From Verticillium longisporum (Eukaryota; Ascomycota; Sordariomycetes; Glomerellales; Plectosphaerellaceae), in the NCBI GenBank assembly GCA_019188255.1, contig JAETXT010000012.1:1860001-1924000 (forward strand): DNA of 64,000 bases. The letters are read 5' to 3'. A program made the position numbers and the translations under genes. The notes below the pieces were generated by a model. It saw nothing but the letters and a program-made list of their open reading frames with translations, was not told where the DNA came from and made no database searches. This document shows, in pieces, positions 50,547 to 62,014 of the stretch (the stretch's first letter is position 1; each line of letters opens with the position of its first letter).

Positions 50547-53500
50547 ATGCCTAGCGATTACGCTGGACAAGAGCCACTGGCAAGAGGCCACTCCCGAAAC
50601 CGCTCCCAAGCTGCGAAAGGCAGTACGGATTCGACAAACTCAGTCCACAACAAGGACAAAAGCACCAAATCCCCTTCCCAGAAAGCAATGCTATCAAGAG
50701 CTCTTCAGCGAGCCAATACGGCAGTTCAACTTGATAATGCTCAAAACTTTGAAGGGGCGCGCCAATCGTATGCCGAGGCCTGCGACCTGCTGTCGCAGGT
50801 CTTGACACGAACCACAACAGACGAGGATAAGCGCAAGCTGGAAGCTATTGTGAGTTCATCGTTCCCAGTGCTGGTCCTGACACTCACGTTCCGTGGCGTA
50901 GCGGCGAACCTACACCAGCAGAATAGATGAGTTGGATCAGATTGGACCAGCCCAAAGCTCAGAGGGCAAGGAGCTTCCAGCACGCCCCGAAAGCTTAGAG
51001 TTATATTCTGGGCCAACCTCCCGCTCCACTGATGATGAGTTTGAGGACTACGACAATGTGAGGGGGCTTGAAAATTACACCGCCGTCGGCAGCGACAAAG
51101 AACGAGGTGGAAGCTTGTCGTTCGACTCTGACATAGATTCCAATCACTACCGCCGTCACATCAGGGGTAGCAGCCGGAGTCATGGTAACCACCGGGGCAG
51201 TCTCAGCAAAGATCCAGTTTCCGGCCCTTCACGGAGGGGTGGGGGTCAATATCCGTTGCAGTCATCCTTCTCCAGGTCCGATACCCACGTCCTCTTTCAA
51301 ACACCCGAAGACGACTTTTCAGTGCCGCCACCGCTTTCACCGCGGCGTTCGGATTCACCCGAAGAAGCACAGAGGCCTTTCAGCCCTGACACGGCTGTGA
51401 GAGCAGACTTCTCTATGCCGACCGCACAAGAAGATGCATCTACAGTCAATAAGCGGTCCTCTAGTCGAGAATCTAACTCATGGTTAGATCCTATCGATGA
51501 ATCAAGCGGCTCTACGGCATCATCTGTGCATTCCCGGACGTCCTCACGCGGTTTACGGAGAAAGCATATACGTGCCCCTAGTGGTGCCACAGAAGCTGAA
51601 TTCGATGCTGCGTTAGACGCTGCAGTTGAGGCAGCTTACAATGATGGCTATGAACCGGCTGACCACTCGGGCTTTGAGGGTAGCAGTGACGAGGAGCTTG
51701 CCTCCAACCCGGCAGGGAGGAGCGAGCCAACTAAGCAGACAGTTCAAGATTCACAAGATGAAGGGCACGAAATTAGCCTCTCAAAACAGAGACAGGACTC
51801 TGATACCATGCGCCGGGACTTTTACGAGGATGACTCTTCCGAGGATGAAGACCGCATTCTGGCAGAAATAACCCACGCTCTAGCCACTAAAGACTTGATG
51901 AATGCTATCGATGTAGGGGCGGTCCCACAAGAATTACCCCAAGGGCACTTCACCGATTACTCCTGGCAGTCCACCTACGGAGCCCCCCCCCTCCCTCACG
52001 TCACAGATACCAGCATCACCCACATGGCGGCATCTGAACCACTCGCACCCCCGCCAACGCAATCTCTACCCCAACCACCCATCAAGATAGCCTCGTCTCT
52101 ATCCCGCGGACCATCTCCAGTATCTGGCCAGACTGTGAGAAGCCGTCGACTTTCTGGTCAGAACCTGAAGCAACTCAAAATTGAGACTGGAAAGGCGAGT
52201 AATTACGGCGTTGCAACTCATACCGCTGAGACTCTCCAACCACGTGCAATCGATGCCGCTGAAGAGGACGACACATCACCCCGGGGTGTTGCTCCTGATG
52301 CAGGCATCTCGAGCCAACGGTCATCCATTGGCAGTGAGATCAGTCCCTCACAGCCATTGCCTCCGACGCCGACTCAACTTGCTTCGGCAGAAAACGGAGA
52401 TGGCGATGCCATGGACAGCCGTGCTAATTCACCTGTCATCTTTCCGCCCGCATTGAGAAAGAATTACTCCTCATCAAGTTTGAGGAGCTTGCGAAGCCGG
52501 AACATGTCGACCTCCAACCTAGATGATACTTCAGACATGTCTCCAGGTACACCCTTGAGTAATGGCTTCGCCCCGCATATTAGGGGACCGGCTATGCCAG
52601 CCATTGCAACCCCACTTACGGCCGCGTTTAGAGACAGGATGAATTTGGCAGGAGGACTTCATCTATTCGACGACAGCTTTCACGGTCCGCGAAGCCCTGT
52701 ATCGCCAGGGCTAGCAAGCCCAGATACCCCCGTATCTCTTGAGCCCTGCCCAACAGATTATTTGCTTCGACCGTTCTGGTTGATGAGATGTCTTTATCAG
52801 ACACTTGTGCACCCTCGCGGCGGTTACCTAAGCAACAAGCTTTTCGTGCCTCGAGACGCGTGGAAAGTCAGAGGCGTCAAGATCCGGGGTGTCGACGACA
52901 AAATCGCAATTTGTGACTATCTTACTGCTGCGCTCCTCAAACTTGCAAGGGTAGATACCTGCGACGCTGACGCCGTTTTGGAGGAGATGCAGGCACTTGA
53001 AGGTGTTCTCGAACAAGTGCAAGCGAACCTAACGCGCAAACTTGGCATGGAAGTCGGCGTGCAAAACTCTGGCACTCTTTTTCGTGATGCCTCAAATTCC
53101 GCAGAAATTGAAGCAGCGATCAACGTGCCGCGGTCTGGTAGTGTCTCTGGCAAATCCTCGTCTTTTTCATGGCGGCGCCTCCGATCCAAGAACTCGGCCG
53201 CAGGTCTGAGCAGTAGCTATGGCAAAAACAATACCGGAGACAATGGTAAGGAGTCACCTTCACTGGAAACGCTGCCAATGACTGCGCATCCCACGAGCCG
53301 TCCGGCCAAGCGTGATATGAGCAGTGTTGAGTTTTCTGGACCCAACGCCCCATACATGGGATCATTGGCACGGTTGTTTGATGCTGCACAAGCCATAGGT
53401 GAGATGATTATGAGGCCCGAGTCAATTGGTCACCGCTGATATCAATTAGACCAGATTGCTCGACAGGTGGAAGACCCCGGGCTTCGTCATGCCGATAAAA

Positions 53501-53637
53501 CCCAGGTAGGCCTTGAGCTCTGCACTCGCCACGCTGCTGAGTTTTTCGGCTTCTACATCTGCCGCTTCGTGATGAACGATGTCAGCACTCTTCTCGATAA
53601 GTTCGTCAAGAGGGGAAGTGAGTGGGTAATGGCCTAG
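50547..53637 (+). CDS. MIT-domain protein, 995 aa, three exons
   Basis: Exons 50547-50849, 50902-53398 and 53450-53637. Introns of 52 and 51 nt have GTGAGT/GTGAGA donors, CTGA-type branch sites and TAG acceptors. Without the second intron the frame would stop at 53437-53439; splicing adds a conserved-looking tail (DQIARQVEDPG to SEWVMA). The start has A at -3. Residues about 46-113 form an MIT (microtubule-interacting and trafficking) helical domain (ALQRANTAVQLDNAQNFEGA through RRTYTSRIDEL). Residues about 115-710 are Ser/Pro/acid-rich and probably disordered. Residues about 715-830 and the tail look folded (TDYLLRPFWLMRCLYQTL). MIT domains bind ESCRT-III tails in other proteins, so a trafficking role is plausible, but I do not know this protein's function. 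Confidence 0.9.
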
Positions 53638-54220
53638 GATGTTCTCGGACTCGATGAGCATGGCAGTTAAAATCGTGCGAATAGGATAAATCTTCTCCAT
53701 TTTCAGGGCTAGTATGTCAGCAAACACAGCAGTTGCCTTTGTCATTCCGATGAGCAAGATTCAGGGAATTTGCGATTTGCCGCAAACTAGAAGGGCGTCT
53801 GTAGACCTGTCCGATTCATGCTACTCGCTGTTTCATTATATTCGACGTGGGACTGGACGGTCGTGCACGTGACCATTAGCGCCACGTTCGTGACGCGTGC
53901 CTTACCTTAACTTAAACAAGCGCCTTGCCTGAAATAGATAGATAAAGATCTTATCAGGCAACTCAGGTTGCTAGTGACAAGTTGGCTGGGTACTGAAACT
54001 TGTACCTCAAAATCATGGCAGTTGATACACGACGCGACCACCGTTCCTGCTCGAGCATCCCTTTCTACGATCCGGAATCGTCTCTCCGACACGGTGTCCA
54101 TATAACTCAAACGTCACTGCCCGACAAACGCGTTTTGTCATTCTATACATTGCTGGGAAGCTTTGGCTGCGACCCGACCACACTGATATGCCCTGTTGAC
54201 GGACACCGATACGTTCGACA
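53638..54220. other. Intergenic region upstream of GUF1
   Basis: No supported gene. Holds the 3' end of the MIT gene and presumably the GUF1 promoter, with the CACGTGAC element at 53866-53873 and an upstream ORF at 54015-54224. Confidence 0.7.
53866..53873 (-). promoter_or_regulatory. Candidate bHLH (Cbf1-type) site
   Basis: CACGTGAC here reads GTCACGTG on the minus strand and fits the fungal RTCACRTG consensus. It lies about 350 bp upstream of the GUF1 start. A single 8-mer is weak evidence. Confidence 0.3.
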
Positions 54221-54224
54221 ATGA
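54015..54224 (+). other. Possible upstream ORF of GUF1
   Basis: ATG at 54015 opens a 69-codon frame whose TGA overlaps the GUF1 start codon as ATGA (54221-54224). It has no recognisable domain. It matters only if transcription starts upstream of 54015, in which case it could reduce GUF1 translation. Confidence 0.25.
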
Positions 54225-56511
54225 GCGTTTCGGCGCCAGGCTCGCACTTTATGCGTAGTGTTCTGTATCAACTTGCATGTCGTGGCCCTCGCCGCGTACC
54301 GACAATAATCACGGAGCACCCAAACCGCTTTCACCTGCCTGGCGTTGCAGCCGTACGTTCGCGAGGTTTCCATGGAGGCTGTGAACTGGCTTTTGCAGCG
54401 CCGAGAACGCCAGATAGCCACGCTTATCCCAATCTCGAGCGGCGCATTTCGTCTATTCTCTTTGAGCGCTATCGTAACTTTTGCATCGTTGCTCACATCG
54501 ACCATGGTAAGAGCACGCTCAGTGATCGTCTCCTCGAGTTGACTGGGACGATTTCTGCCAATGCCTCGAACAAACAGATACTGGTAAATCCCGACACTAT
54601 GCTGGTTCGATTTTAGTTGCAGCAGCTGAGTTATCTTGTGCACAGGATAAACTCGACGTGGAGCGCGAACGTGGCATCACCGTCAAAGCACAAACTTGTA
54701 CCATGATATACAACTACAAAGGACAGGACTATCTTCTACACCTAGTCGACACACCAGGGCACGTTGATTTCAGAGCCGAGGTAACAAGATCTTATGCAAG
54801 CTGTGGCGGTGCACTGTTGCTAGTGGATGCGAGTCAAGGTATTCAGGCTCAAACTGTTTCCAACTTTCACCTCGCATTTGCGCAGGATCTAGCATTGATA
54901 CCCGTTGTCAACAAGATTGACATGATCTCTGCCGACACTCCTCGTGTTCTCGAGCAGATAGAGTCGTCGTTTGAGCTTAACCCCAAAGATGCCGTGCTGG
55001 TATCGGCAAAGACTGGTAAGAATGTTGCAAGTATTCTACCCCAAGTCGTGGAGCGCATACCTGCTCCTGTAGGAGATTCGTCAGGCCACCTTCGCCTGCT
55101 CCTTGTTGACTCATGGTACGACAATTTCCGGGGTGTCATCTTGCTTGTTCGTGTCTTTGACGGTCAGGTACAAGCTGGTGATCAACTCGTATCACTCGGG
55201 ACTGGTAACAAATACACCGTAGGCGAAGTCGGGATCCAGTATCCTAGTGCCGTGCCGCAGAGCGTCCTGCGAGCAGGACAGGTAGGATATATTCACTTCA
55301 ACCCTGGCATGAAACGCATTCAAGATGCCAAGCTCGGTGATACGTTCACGACGGTTGGGAATGAGGACTCGGTTGTGCCATATCCAGGATTTGAAGAACC
55401 CAAACCCATGGTGTTTGTTGCTGCTTTCCCAGTGGATCCGAATGATTACAGCCGTCTGGCTGACAGCATCAGCCAGTTGGTGCTGTACGCCCGCAGCGGG
55501 CCCTTACAGAAGGACTTCTCTGGGGCCTTGGGGTCCCGCTGGGGGCTTGGGTTTTTGGGGAGCCTAAACTCCTCTGTTTTTCAAGATCGTCTCCGCCAGG
55601 AACATGGTGGAAGTGTGATCATCACAGACCCCACTGTGCCTACAAAGGTGGAATGGCAAGATGGTACCGAGGAAATATTCCAGAATCCGTCTGAATTCCC
55701 ATCCACTGATGATCATCGCATGCGCGGCGCCACGACGTACGAACTGTAAGTATTATCCTTTCTGTCCTCTGCCAGCCGATGGTCCTGACTATACAGTTTT
55801 GTTACTGCGACTATCACTCTACCTGAGGAATACCTTGGTCGAGTAATGGAACTGTGCGAGAGTATGCGGGGGGAGCAGAAAAGCCTTGACTTCTTCCACA
55901 CAACCCAGGTCATTTTGCGTTATGAGATCCCCGCGTCTAATCTGGTCGACGACTTATTTGGCAAACTCAAAGGTGCTACGTATGTCCTCGCGCCAAGTGC
56001 TATTCTCAACGAGGTATATAGTAAAGCTGACTTGCCCCCAAAACAGAAAGGGTTATGCTACATTGGACTACGAGGACGCTGGGTGGCGACCCAGCCAGCT
56101 GACCAAGTTGCAGCTTCTTGTCAACAAAGCTCCGGTCGATGCTATCTGCAGGGTCATTCATGTGTCCCAAGCTGAGCGACTGGGCCGTCAATGGGTGACC
56201 AAGTTCAAGGAACACGTGGATCGGCAAATGTTTGGTATGATAGTGCGACCCGGTTCTTGTCCATGAGTGCCAGCACACTAACGTGTCCTTTGTCCCTAGA
56301 AATCGTGATTCAAGCAGCTGCCGGCAGGCGAATCGTGGCCCGTGAGACAATCAAGCCATTCCGAAAAGACGTGCTTGCCAAACTCCACGCAAGTGACATC
56401 ACCCGCCGACGGAAACTCTTGGAGAAGCAGAAGGCAGGCCGAAAGCGTCTTCGCGCCGTGGGAAATGTGGTCATTGACCAATCTGCATTTCAAAGTTTCC
56501 TGGCGCGATAA
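54221..56511 (+). CDS. GUF1: GUF1/LepA (EF4) mitochondrial translation GTPase, 681 aa
   Basis: Ribosome-dependent GTPase that back-translocates or remodels stalled mitochondrial ribosomes. Exons 54221-54583, 54646-55745, 55797-55979, 56047-56234 and 56300-56511; all four introns (51-67 nt) are GT-AG and restore the family frame. An Arg-rich N-terminus of about 70 residues looks like a mitochondrial presequence; Met11 is an alternative start. G motifs: AHIDHGKST (91-99), RGITVKA (130-136), DTPGHVD (156-162), NKID (210-213), SAK (241-243). A LepA-type C-terminal domain ends [15 protein letters not shown]. In the stretch where family members read GFLGTLHCSVF or GFLGLLH, this one reads [11 protein letters not shown], so the usual histidine is asparagine. 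The gene ends 35 bp before the convergent phosphatase-like gene. Confidence 0.96.
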
Positions 56512-56546
56512 TGGCCGTCTTTTTCTGCCCTGTGCTGCCACTTCAT

Positions 56547-57374
56547 TCAGTTCGATGTGGTAGTCTGAATCTCATCATCCGGAAGATGGTGACCAAGTTC
56601 TACTACGTCAACGCATGATTTGCCAAGACCACCGCGGATCGTCGCGGTCCAGTGCCTCAGCTGCGGCAGCTGCCTTGGTTCAGTTGCCGCGACGAGTTCG
56701 AAGACTCGGAAATCGCCATTGAAGAACGAGAAGCCTGTCAGACCGGCGCGAAGGAAACCGGAATGCGAGACAACAAACACTGTCTTTTCTGGCCTTGCCT
56801 GAAGATTTTTCAGCCCAGTCTCGGCCCGAGCTAGGATGGCACGCCGTGTGTACGCATACGAGGCTGCACCGTCGGAAGTTTTATCGGGATAGATGGGATC
56901 CATGGCCGAAAAGTCAATAGTCGGGAAGCGTTCCACGAGGGTATCAATTGTGCTTCCTGTGTCACATGGCTTGATGGAGTTCTCTGTGTCATTGTCAGTC
57001 GATGCGATTAAATCAAGTCGTTGATAGCTTGGTCAACAGAAATCGGACATGTCACACCTTGCCATGTGGCGTCGGCCCGGATCTGCACGCCTTTGTCGAC
57101 CAGCCAGTCTAACGAGAGCAATGCGGTCTGGATTGTGCGTATCATGGGGCTTACGATGATTGCGGCATCATGCACGTCGCCAAAAGTCTCCAACAGACTC
57201 GATCGAAGCTCCAGACACTGAGCCAGCCCAAGGGTAGATAGGGGGGGATCCGGAATGATATAGTTCTGTATCCGGGGTCAGAGTATGTACGCTGTGATTT
57301 CTTCGCTGGAGGGACTTATTGTCGACGTTGTGTAGAGCCTGGGCATGGCGAATGAGTACAATTGTGTTAGGCAT
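56547..57374 (-). CDS. Histidine phosphatase / phosphoglycerate-mutase-like protein, 230 aa
   Basis: Exons (minus strand) 57374-57327, 57265-57058 and 56983-56547. The second intron (56984-57057) is a clear GTGTGA...CACAG. The first (57266-57326) has a good branch site (CTGAC) and CAG acceptor, but its donor GTCGAC is weak; it was chosen because it alone keeps the frame between HAQALHN and NYIIPDPPL. Active-site residues of the family are present: R9-H10 in LIRHAQ, R59 in SPMIRTIQTA, E86 in WQEN and H159 in VVSHSGF. The family removes phosphate from small molecules or proteins through a phosphohistidine; the substrate here cannot be told. Fungal genomes carry many such paralogues. Convergent with GUF1. 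Confidence 0.88.
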
Positions 57375-58239
57375 CTTTCATATGCTGCCCAGTTAGGCCT
57401 GTTGTAGCTGAGCGGGTGATCAATACAGTCCGGGCAAGGTGACCAGGACTAGCTTCTTAACATGGACTTTCTGGGGAAAGCTGTCGATGACTCCCATCCG
57501 AATCTGGCACAGCCACCGTCCATGACATGGGCCCCTGTTCTTCCAGCTCAACTACTACATTGCTCGTGTCTCAAAGCACATCCGGCCCGACAGAGACTCA
57601 ACCTTTAGGTTTGGCATACAGATAAGTGGGGAGACGGGTCCAGGGGTGTAAGGTCGGGTCAACACAGCCCCTCTAGGTGCTTACTGGCTCAAGCTATACG
57701 ACTGCACTGGGGTTCTCAACTCCACCTTTTCTCGCGGCGCAATGGTCTCGAATACCGCAGAGACGAACATTGAATGCTTGCTGTTCTAGATTGAACTGGC
57801 CTTCCAAGAAAGGTTGCCAAAACCTTATTTTGGTTTGCCTCCTTGATCATCGCGCTAGTGTCTGGGCTTGCTCATGGGCAGAGAATACAAGCCAGGAGGA
57901 TCTAAACGAGCTGTTGGTTCACACAACCTGATCCGAGTTGGCGCTGTGGAACTCGAATTGTGGGCCCAGTACATGCACGACACAGGGAGCGGGCCTGTCA
58001 CACTAGATTCAGTATCCCAAGCATCTATGCAACCTACCTACCTACCCAGCTTGTCTTCATCTGACATTCCTGCTTTGCAAATGCATGCAACCAAGGCCGC
58101 ACGCAGCGCTTTTGAATAGGATCGTCTGGCAAGGCCATTGGGAGCGCCTGATCACAAACTCGGTTCGCTTCTTACCTCTTCCGGGACTACATCACTGCAA
58201 GTCATAGATCGTCCAAGGGCGAGATTGTAATCAGCTGTC
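57375..58239. other. Intergenic region between divergent genes
   Basis: About 865 bp between the phosphatase-like gene and the CTNNBL1 gene. Small open frames (for example 57868-58119) show no domain or splice context. Contains the tandem ACCTACCTACCTACCC at 58032-58047, complementary to the TAGGTA-type motifs seen at 61783-61872. Presumably a divergent promoter. Confidence 0.65.
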
Positions 58240-60154
58240 ATGCCGAAGGTTGACGATCTATTCTCGGTTCGTGCACACATACTCCGCCACTTCGAGAGCA
58301 AGATTACTGAGGACATGAATTAGCAAGCAGGAGCCCAAAGCAAACGAAGGCTGGACCCGATTCGAGATCCGGGTAGGCCACCGATCAGTCGCACAACAGC
58401 CATAGACTATACCCCTGACATATATCACAGCTGAGGTGTACAAATCGGCCAGGCTCAACGACGATGACCTGCGGCGAAATGAAGCAAGGAACGACGGTTT
58501 TAGCACTGGGCGGACAGGGCACACCTCGGACCCAACTCCCAAGGCCGAAGCAGGGCCAGACGACGATCATAACTCCCGCGCACCTTCACTCACGCATAAT
58601 GATGGCATCGACGCCGAAGAAGACGATGACGGCGAGGGCCGCTTCTTCGGTGGCGGCGTATCGAGGCAGGAAACGGAAATCATGGACTACGTCGCTGCTC
58701 GTGGGGACGACATCCCGATTCCAGAAAAAATAGACAACACCTGGCTTCGGAAGACGGCACTGAGCTTCGAAAGACACATCAACAAAAACGCTGAACTGCG
58801 GGCGAAATTTGAGAACGACCCTCAAAAATTCATTGCGAGCGAAGCCGACCTCGACGCAGCCATCAAGGACTTGTCGATATTGTCAGACTACCCCGGCCTT
58901 TGGCCGGAGCTAGTGCGCCTCGGCTGCGTGGGCAGTCTTGTTGGGCTGCTGGCGCATGACAACACCGACATTGCGATTGACGCAGTAGAGATCATTGGGG
59001 AGCTGACTGACGAGGACGTGGCGGCCACTGATGACCGTTGGAACACACTGGTTGATTCCATGCTCGAGGCAGATCTGGTTGACCTACTTGTCTCGAACCT
59101 GACACGTCTCAATGAGAATGACGAGGCTGACCGCAGTGGTGTCTACCATGCGCTGTCTGTCGTCGAGAATATTCTTTCACGGCGATCTATTGCTGAACGG
59201 GTTGGTCAGAACGACCTCTTGGTGAAATGGCTCTTGGCGAGGATCCAGCGGAATGAGGTGATCGTGTCGCAGAACAAGCAGTATTGCGCTGAAATACTCG
59301 CCATCATTGCGCAAACATCATCTCAAACACGTGCCAAGCTCACCTCTCTCGGCACTGTCGACGCCGCGTTACAACTGGTGGCAGTCTACAGGAAGCGCGA
59401 TCCTGAGAGGGGCAGCGAGGCAGAGTACATGCAAAATCTCTTTGAAACTCTCACATGTTTAGTCGATGAGCCCGAAGGCAAAACGAAACTGCTCGAAGCC
59501 GAGGGCATAGAGTTATGTTTGATCATGCTGAGGGAAGGAAAGGCGAGCAAAATGCCAGCTTTGCGCCTCCTCGACCACAGCACGGCTGGGATGGCCGGCG
59601 GCGAGACTTGTCAGAGGCTGGTTGAGGCTGGTGGGTTGAAGAATATATTCACCATGTTCATGAAACGACAAGACGGCCCGACTGTGGATCATCTGGTTAA
59701 TATATTTGCATCCTTGCTGCGACTTCTACCTCTGAATTCAGCAGAGCGAATACGTACCCTGGCCAAATTCGTCGAGAAAAGATACGAAAAGACCGAGAGA
59801 TTGGTGACGGTCCGGAAAGACCTTGCCTCTAGGCTCCAGGTTGTCGAGCAGCGTATACAAGCCGAGCGAGATGAATTGGATGAGGACGCCGGGGCTGAGG
59901 CGGCTGATGAGTGGCTGTCCTGGAGACTGGAAGGTGGCCTCTTTGGTCTGCAGGCAGTGGACATCGTGCTGGCATGGCTCGTTGCAGAAGACAGCGGCGC
60001 ACGCGCTACTGTCGAGAGGCTGTTTGCCGACCAGGGTGAAAATCTGGAAGTCCTTCGTAAGTCCCTGAAGGGACAGCTCGATGATCTTGGAGATGAAGTG
60101 GACGGAACCAGCGATAAGAAAGACATGTTAGGTTCGCTACTCCATTTTGTGTAG
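58240..60154 (+). CDS. CTNNBL1: CTNNBL1 family (beta-catenin-like protein 1), 599 aa
   Basis: ARM/HEAT-type nuclear protein; in animals CTNNBL1 binds CDC5L in the Prp19-CDC5L spliceosomal complex. Exons 58240-58266, 58324-58372 and 58431-60154, with introns of 57 and 58 nt (GT-AG). Two short 5' exons supply MPKVDDLFS and QAGAQSKRRLDPIRDP, matching the usual '(I/V)DDLF...KR+L...DP..(V/I)YKSA+L' N-terminus; KRR at 16-18 is a candidate nuclear signal. An acidic linker precedes the family motif GRFFGGG (95-101). The N-terminal CTNNBL domain and ARM-like helical repeats occupy about residues 110-560 (IEIIGELTDEDV-type helices; VENILSRRS; CLVDEPEGKTKLLEAEGIEL). A charged helix lies near 470-510. 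The C-terminus MLGSLLHFV is intact. Ends 183 bp before the convergent VMA10. Confidence 0.95.
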
Positions 60155-60337
60155 CAGTTATTGTGGCAAGGGGAAGTTACAACATTATTCTAGATAAGGA
60201 ATAGTAAAAAACGGTGATTTGATTCTAGGATAATTCGGGTCAAAGGGCTGCGGGTTAAGGGTAAGTCACACAACCCGCCTTCGCTGAACTGAAAGACAGC
60301 TGGGTGTTCATGAGCAGCACTGAAACAGTGAGAGCAC

Positions 60338-61035
60338 TCACGCAGCCGCGGGAGGGACAGGCTTCACATCGAAGACGGCCTTCAAGAGGTCCTTAACCAC
60401 CTTGTCTTGGTTCTTCTGCCCTGCAGCCTTGATTTCCGAGATCTTGGCGTCCGCCTCCTTGTTCGCATCATCCTCGGCTTGCTTGTTGCCCGCCGAATGC
60501 TGTTAATGTTAGTTCACGATCAGCTGCAATCCTATCTGCCAAAAATGTGTTGCACAAGTCTCATCGGAGTCAGGCTTACTTGCGATTCGAACTTCTTGTA
60601 CTCAGCCTCCTTGGACTGTCTGTATTCCTCGATTTCCTTCTTCGCTTCATCTCGAGCTTCCTTCACTCGCTTCGTGCGATCTAAGTTATGAGGTCAGGAT
60701 ACCGCACAGCGGGCTGTGGAATGCAGGTTGCACGTAGAGCAAGAAGAACGTACATTCACGGGCTGTTCAGATCCAGACCAGTCAGTATTGATTTCCGAGA
60801 CAGACGTTCGTAAGGAAATGTACATAGACTGACCCTTCTGTACAATTTTCGACGCATCTCTCTCCGCCTGTCAGTGTATCCGTTAGATCCTGCAGATTGT
60901 ATTGGCGCAGCTGGTGTATAGTTGGTTACATACGTCCAATAGGGTCTGAATACCCGCTGAGTTCTGTGCTGACTATGTCGATTGTTAGCTTGACTGTCGA
61001 TATGATTTGAAAGGGTGGTGACGGTCACTGACCAT
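60338..61035 (-). CDS. VMA10: V-type H+-ATPase subunit G (Vma10), 115 aa, six coding exons
   Basis: Peripheral-stalk subunit that pairs with subunit E in the vacuolar proton pump. Coding exons on the minus strand: 61035-61033 (ATG alone), 60972-60934, 60867-60834, 60762-60754 (9 nt), 60680-60580 and 60499-60338. All introns (60, 66, 71, 73, 80 nt) are GT-AG. The joined protein begins MSAQNSAGIQTLLDAERDASK, contains QKAREYRTKRVKEARDEAKK (the 9-nt exon supplies most of AREY) and ends PVPPAAA. The length equals the usual fungal 114-115 aa, and the long charged helix is typical. Removing the microexon would delete three residues from the conserved core, so it is needed. Confidence 0.94.
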
Positions 61036-62014
61036 GGCTGCAGAGTTGCTTGTGCCTACTACCTCAAGCTTCCGTTGGGTTTATGGAGACTGCCTCCCAG
61101 GTGACGTGCGAGCTCTGTCGGTGGCGAGACCAGTGATGCAGAGCCTTTCCGTTAGCTCCTCACTTCGATGGTGCTGAAGAAAAGATGTGTTCGACAAGTG
61201 TAGATTGGCTCGCTCGTCGTATACTTGATTGAAGGGCGTACAATTGGCGGCGACAATGGTGATGTTGCGGACGGACGGCGCGAGGCTACAAATGGGGACG
61301 AGCACAGAGAGGAGGTGGGTGGTTGAAGGGTGGGCCGTCATGAGTGGAGCACAGAGCACGTTCTTGGTTATCTGTGCTGACAGGCAAGTGCCCCGACCAG
61401 TGCCATTTGTGAAGGGGCATTTGTTCAGCTGATCGCACCATGTTCGCTCTCACGATCTTGCACGATACCGAGTTTGCTGAATGCAGGGCACGGAATGTGT
61501 ACTTGGGCATATCGGTCATCATCAAACTTTCAGGGCGGGCGGGCGAGCCGTTGAGCGCTGGGGCCTGAATCGCGGACCCCATGTGCATTAAATCACCTGC
61601 AAGTCACAGGTACAACGATCAGGATAAGCAACATCTGACGAATCGAGGTAAAAACGAAACAGACATCCTATGAGGGAACTAGATGCGCATAAAAAAGGCG
61701 GGATGTCCAATCTGCATACGAGTATTAGGAGGAGTGCATTGTCGAAATCCAGAGCCATTCACGAGGCCGATCCACCTCCCAACCTAGGTACCCATACTTT
61801 GTAAATATGTACATACTGCGCCTAGGTAGTTGCATATCTAGGTAGGTGGTGCATATTACTTCCAGGTAGGTGTGTTCCTGCTTGCTCTCAGGTCCGTCCC
61901 CGAGTCGTTAAACCTCTACCGCGCGATTCTCTTCCTGTCTGCGACGGTCTCCCAAGTTCTACCAGCCTTGATCAGCAGGGAAAGCCATACTTGGCATCGC
62001 CAGCAATCAGTGCA
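61036..62014. other. Divergent intergenic region between VMA10 and PET117
   Basis: About 980 bp. Antisense frames such as 61359-61081 lack any recognisable domain. Probably two promoters plus 5' UTR introns or leaders. A cluster of TAGGTA motifs lies nearer PET117. Confidence 0.65.
61783..61872. promoter_or_regulatory. Cluster of CCTAGGTA / TAGGTAGGT motifs
   Basis: Four occurrences in 90 bp (61783-61790, 61821-61828, 61838-61847, 61863-61871), about 145-230 bp upstream of the PET117 start. They may be binding sites or simple sequence common in fungal promoters; I cannot tell which. Confidence 0.3.

Noticed and set aside
53446..53757. 103-aa minus-strand ORF
   Set aside because: It is the complement of the MIT gene's third exon and 3' flank; the plus strand has splice signals and the better protein.
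57868..58119. 83-aa plus-strand ORF between two genes
   Set aside because: No recognisable domain or splice context, and it contains simple ACCT repeats.
61081..61359. 92-aa minus-strand ORF upstream of VMA10
   Set aside because: No recognisable domain; lies in a divergent promoter region.
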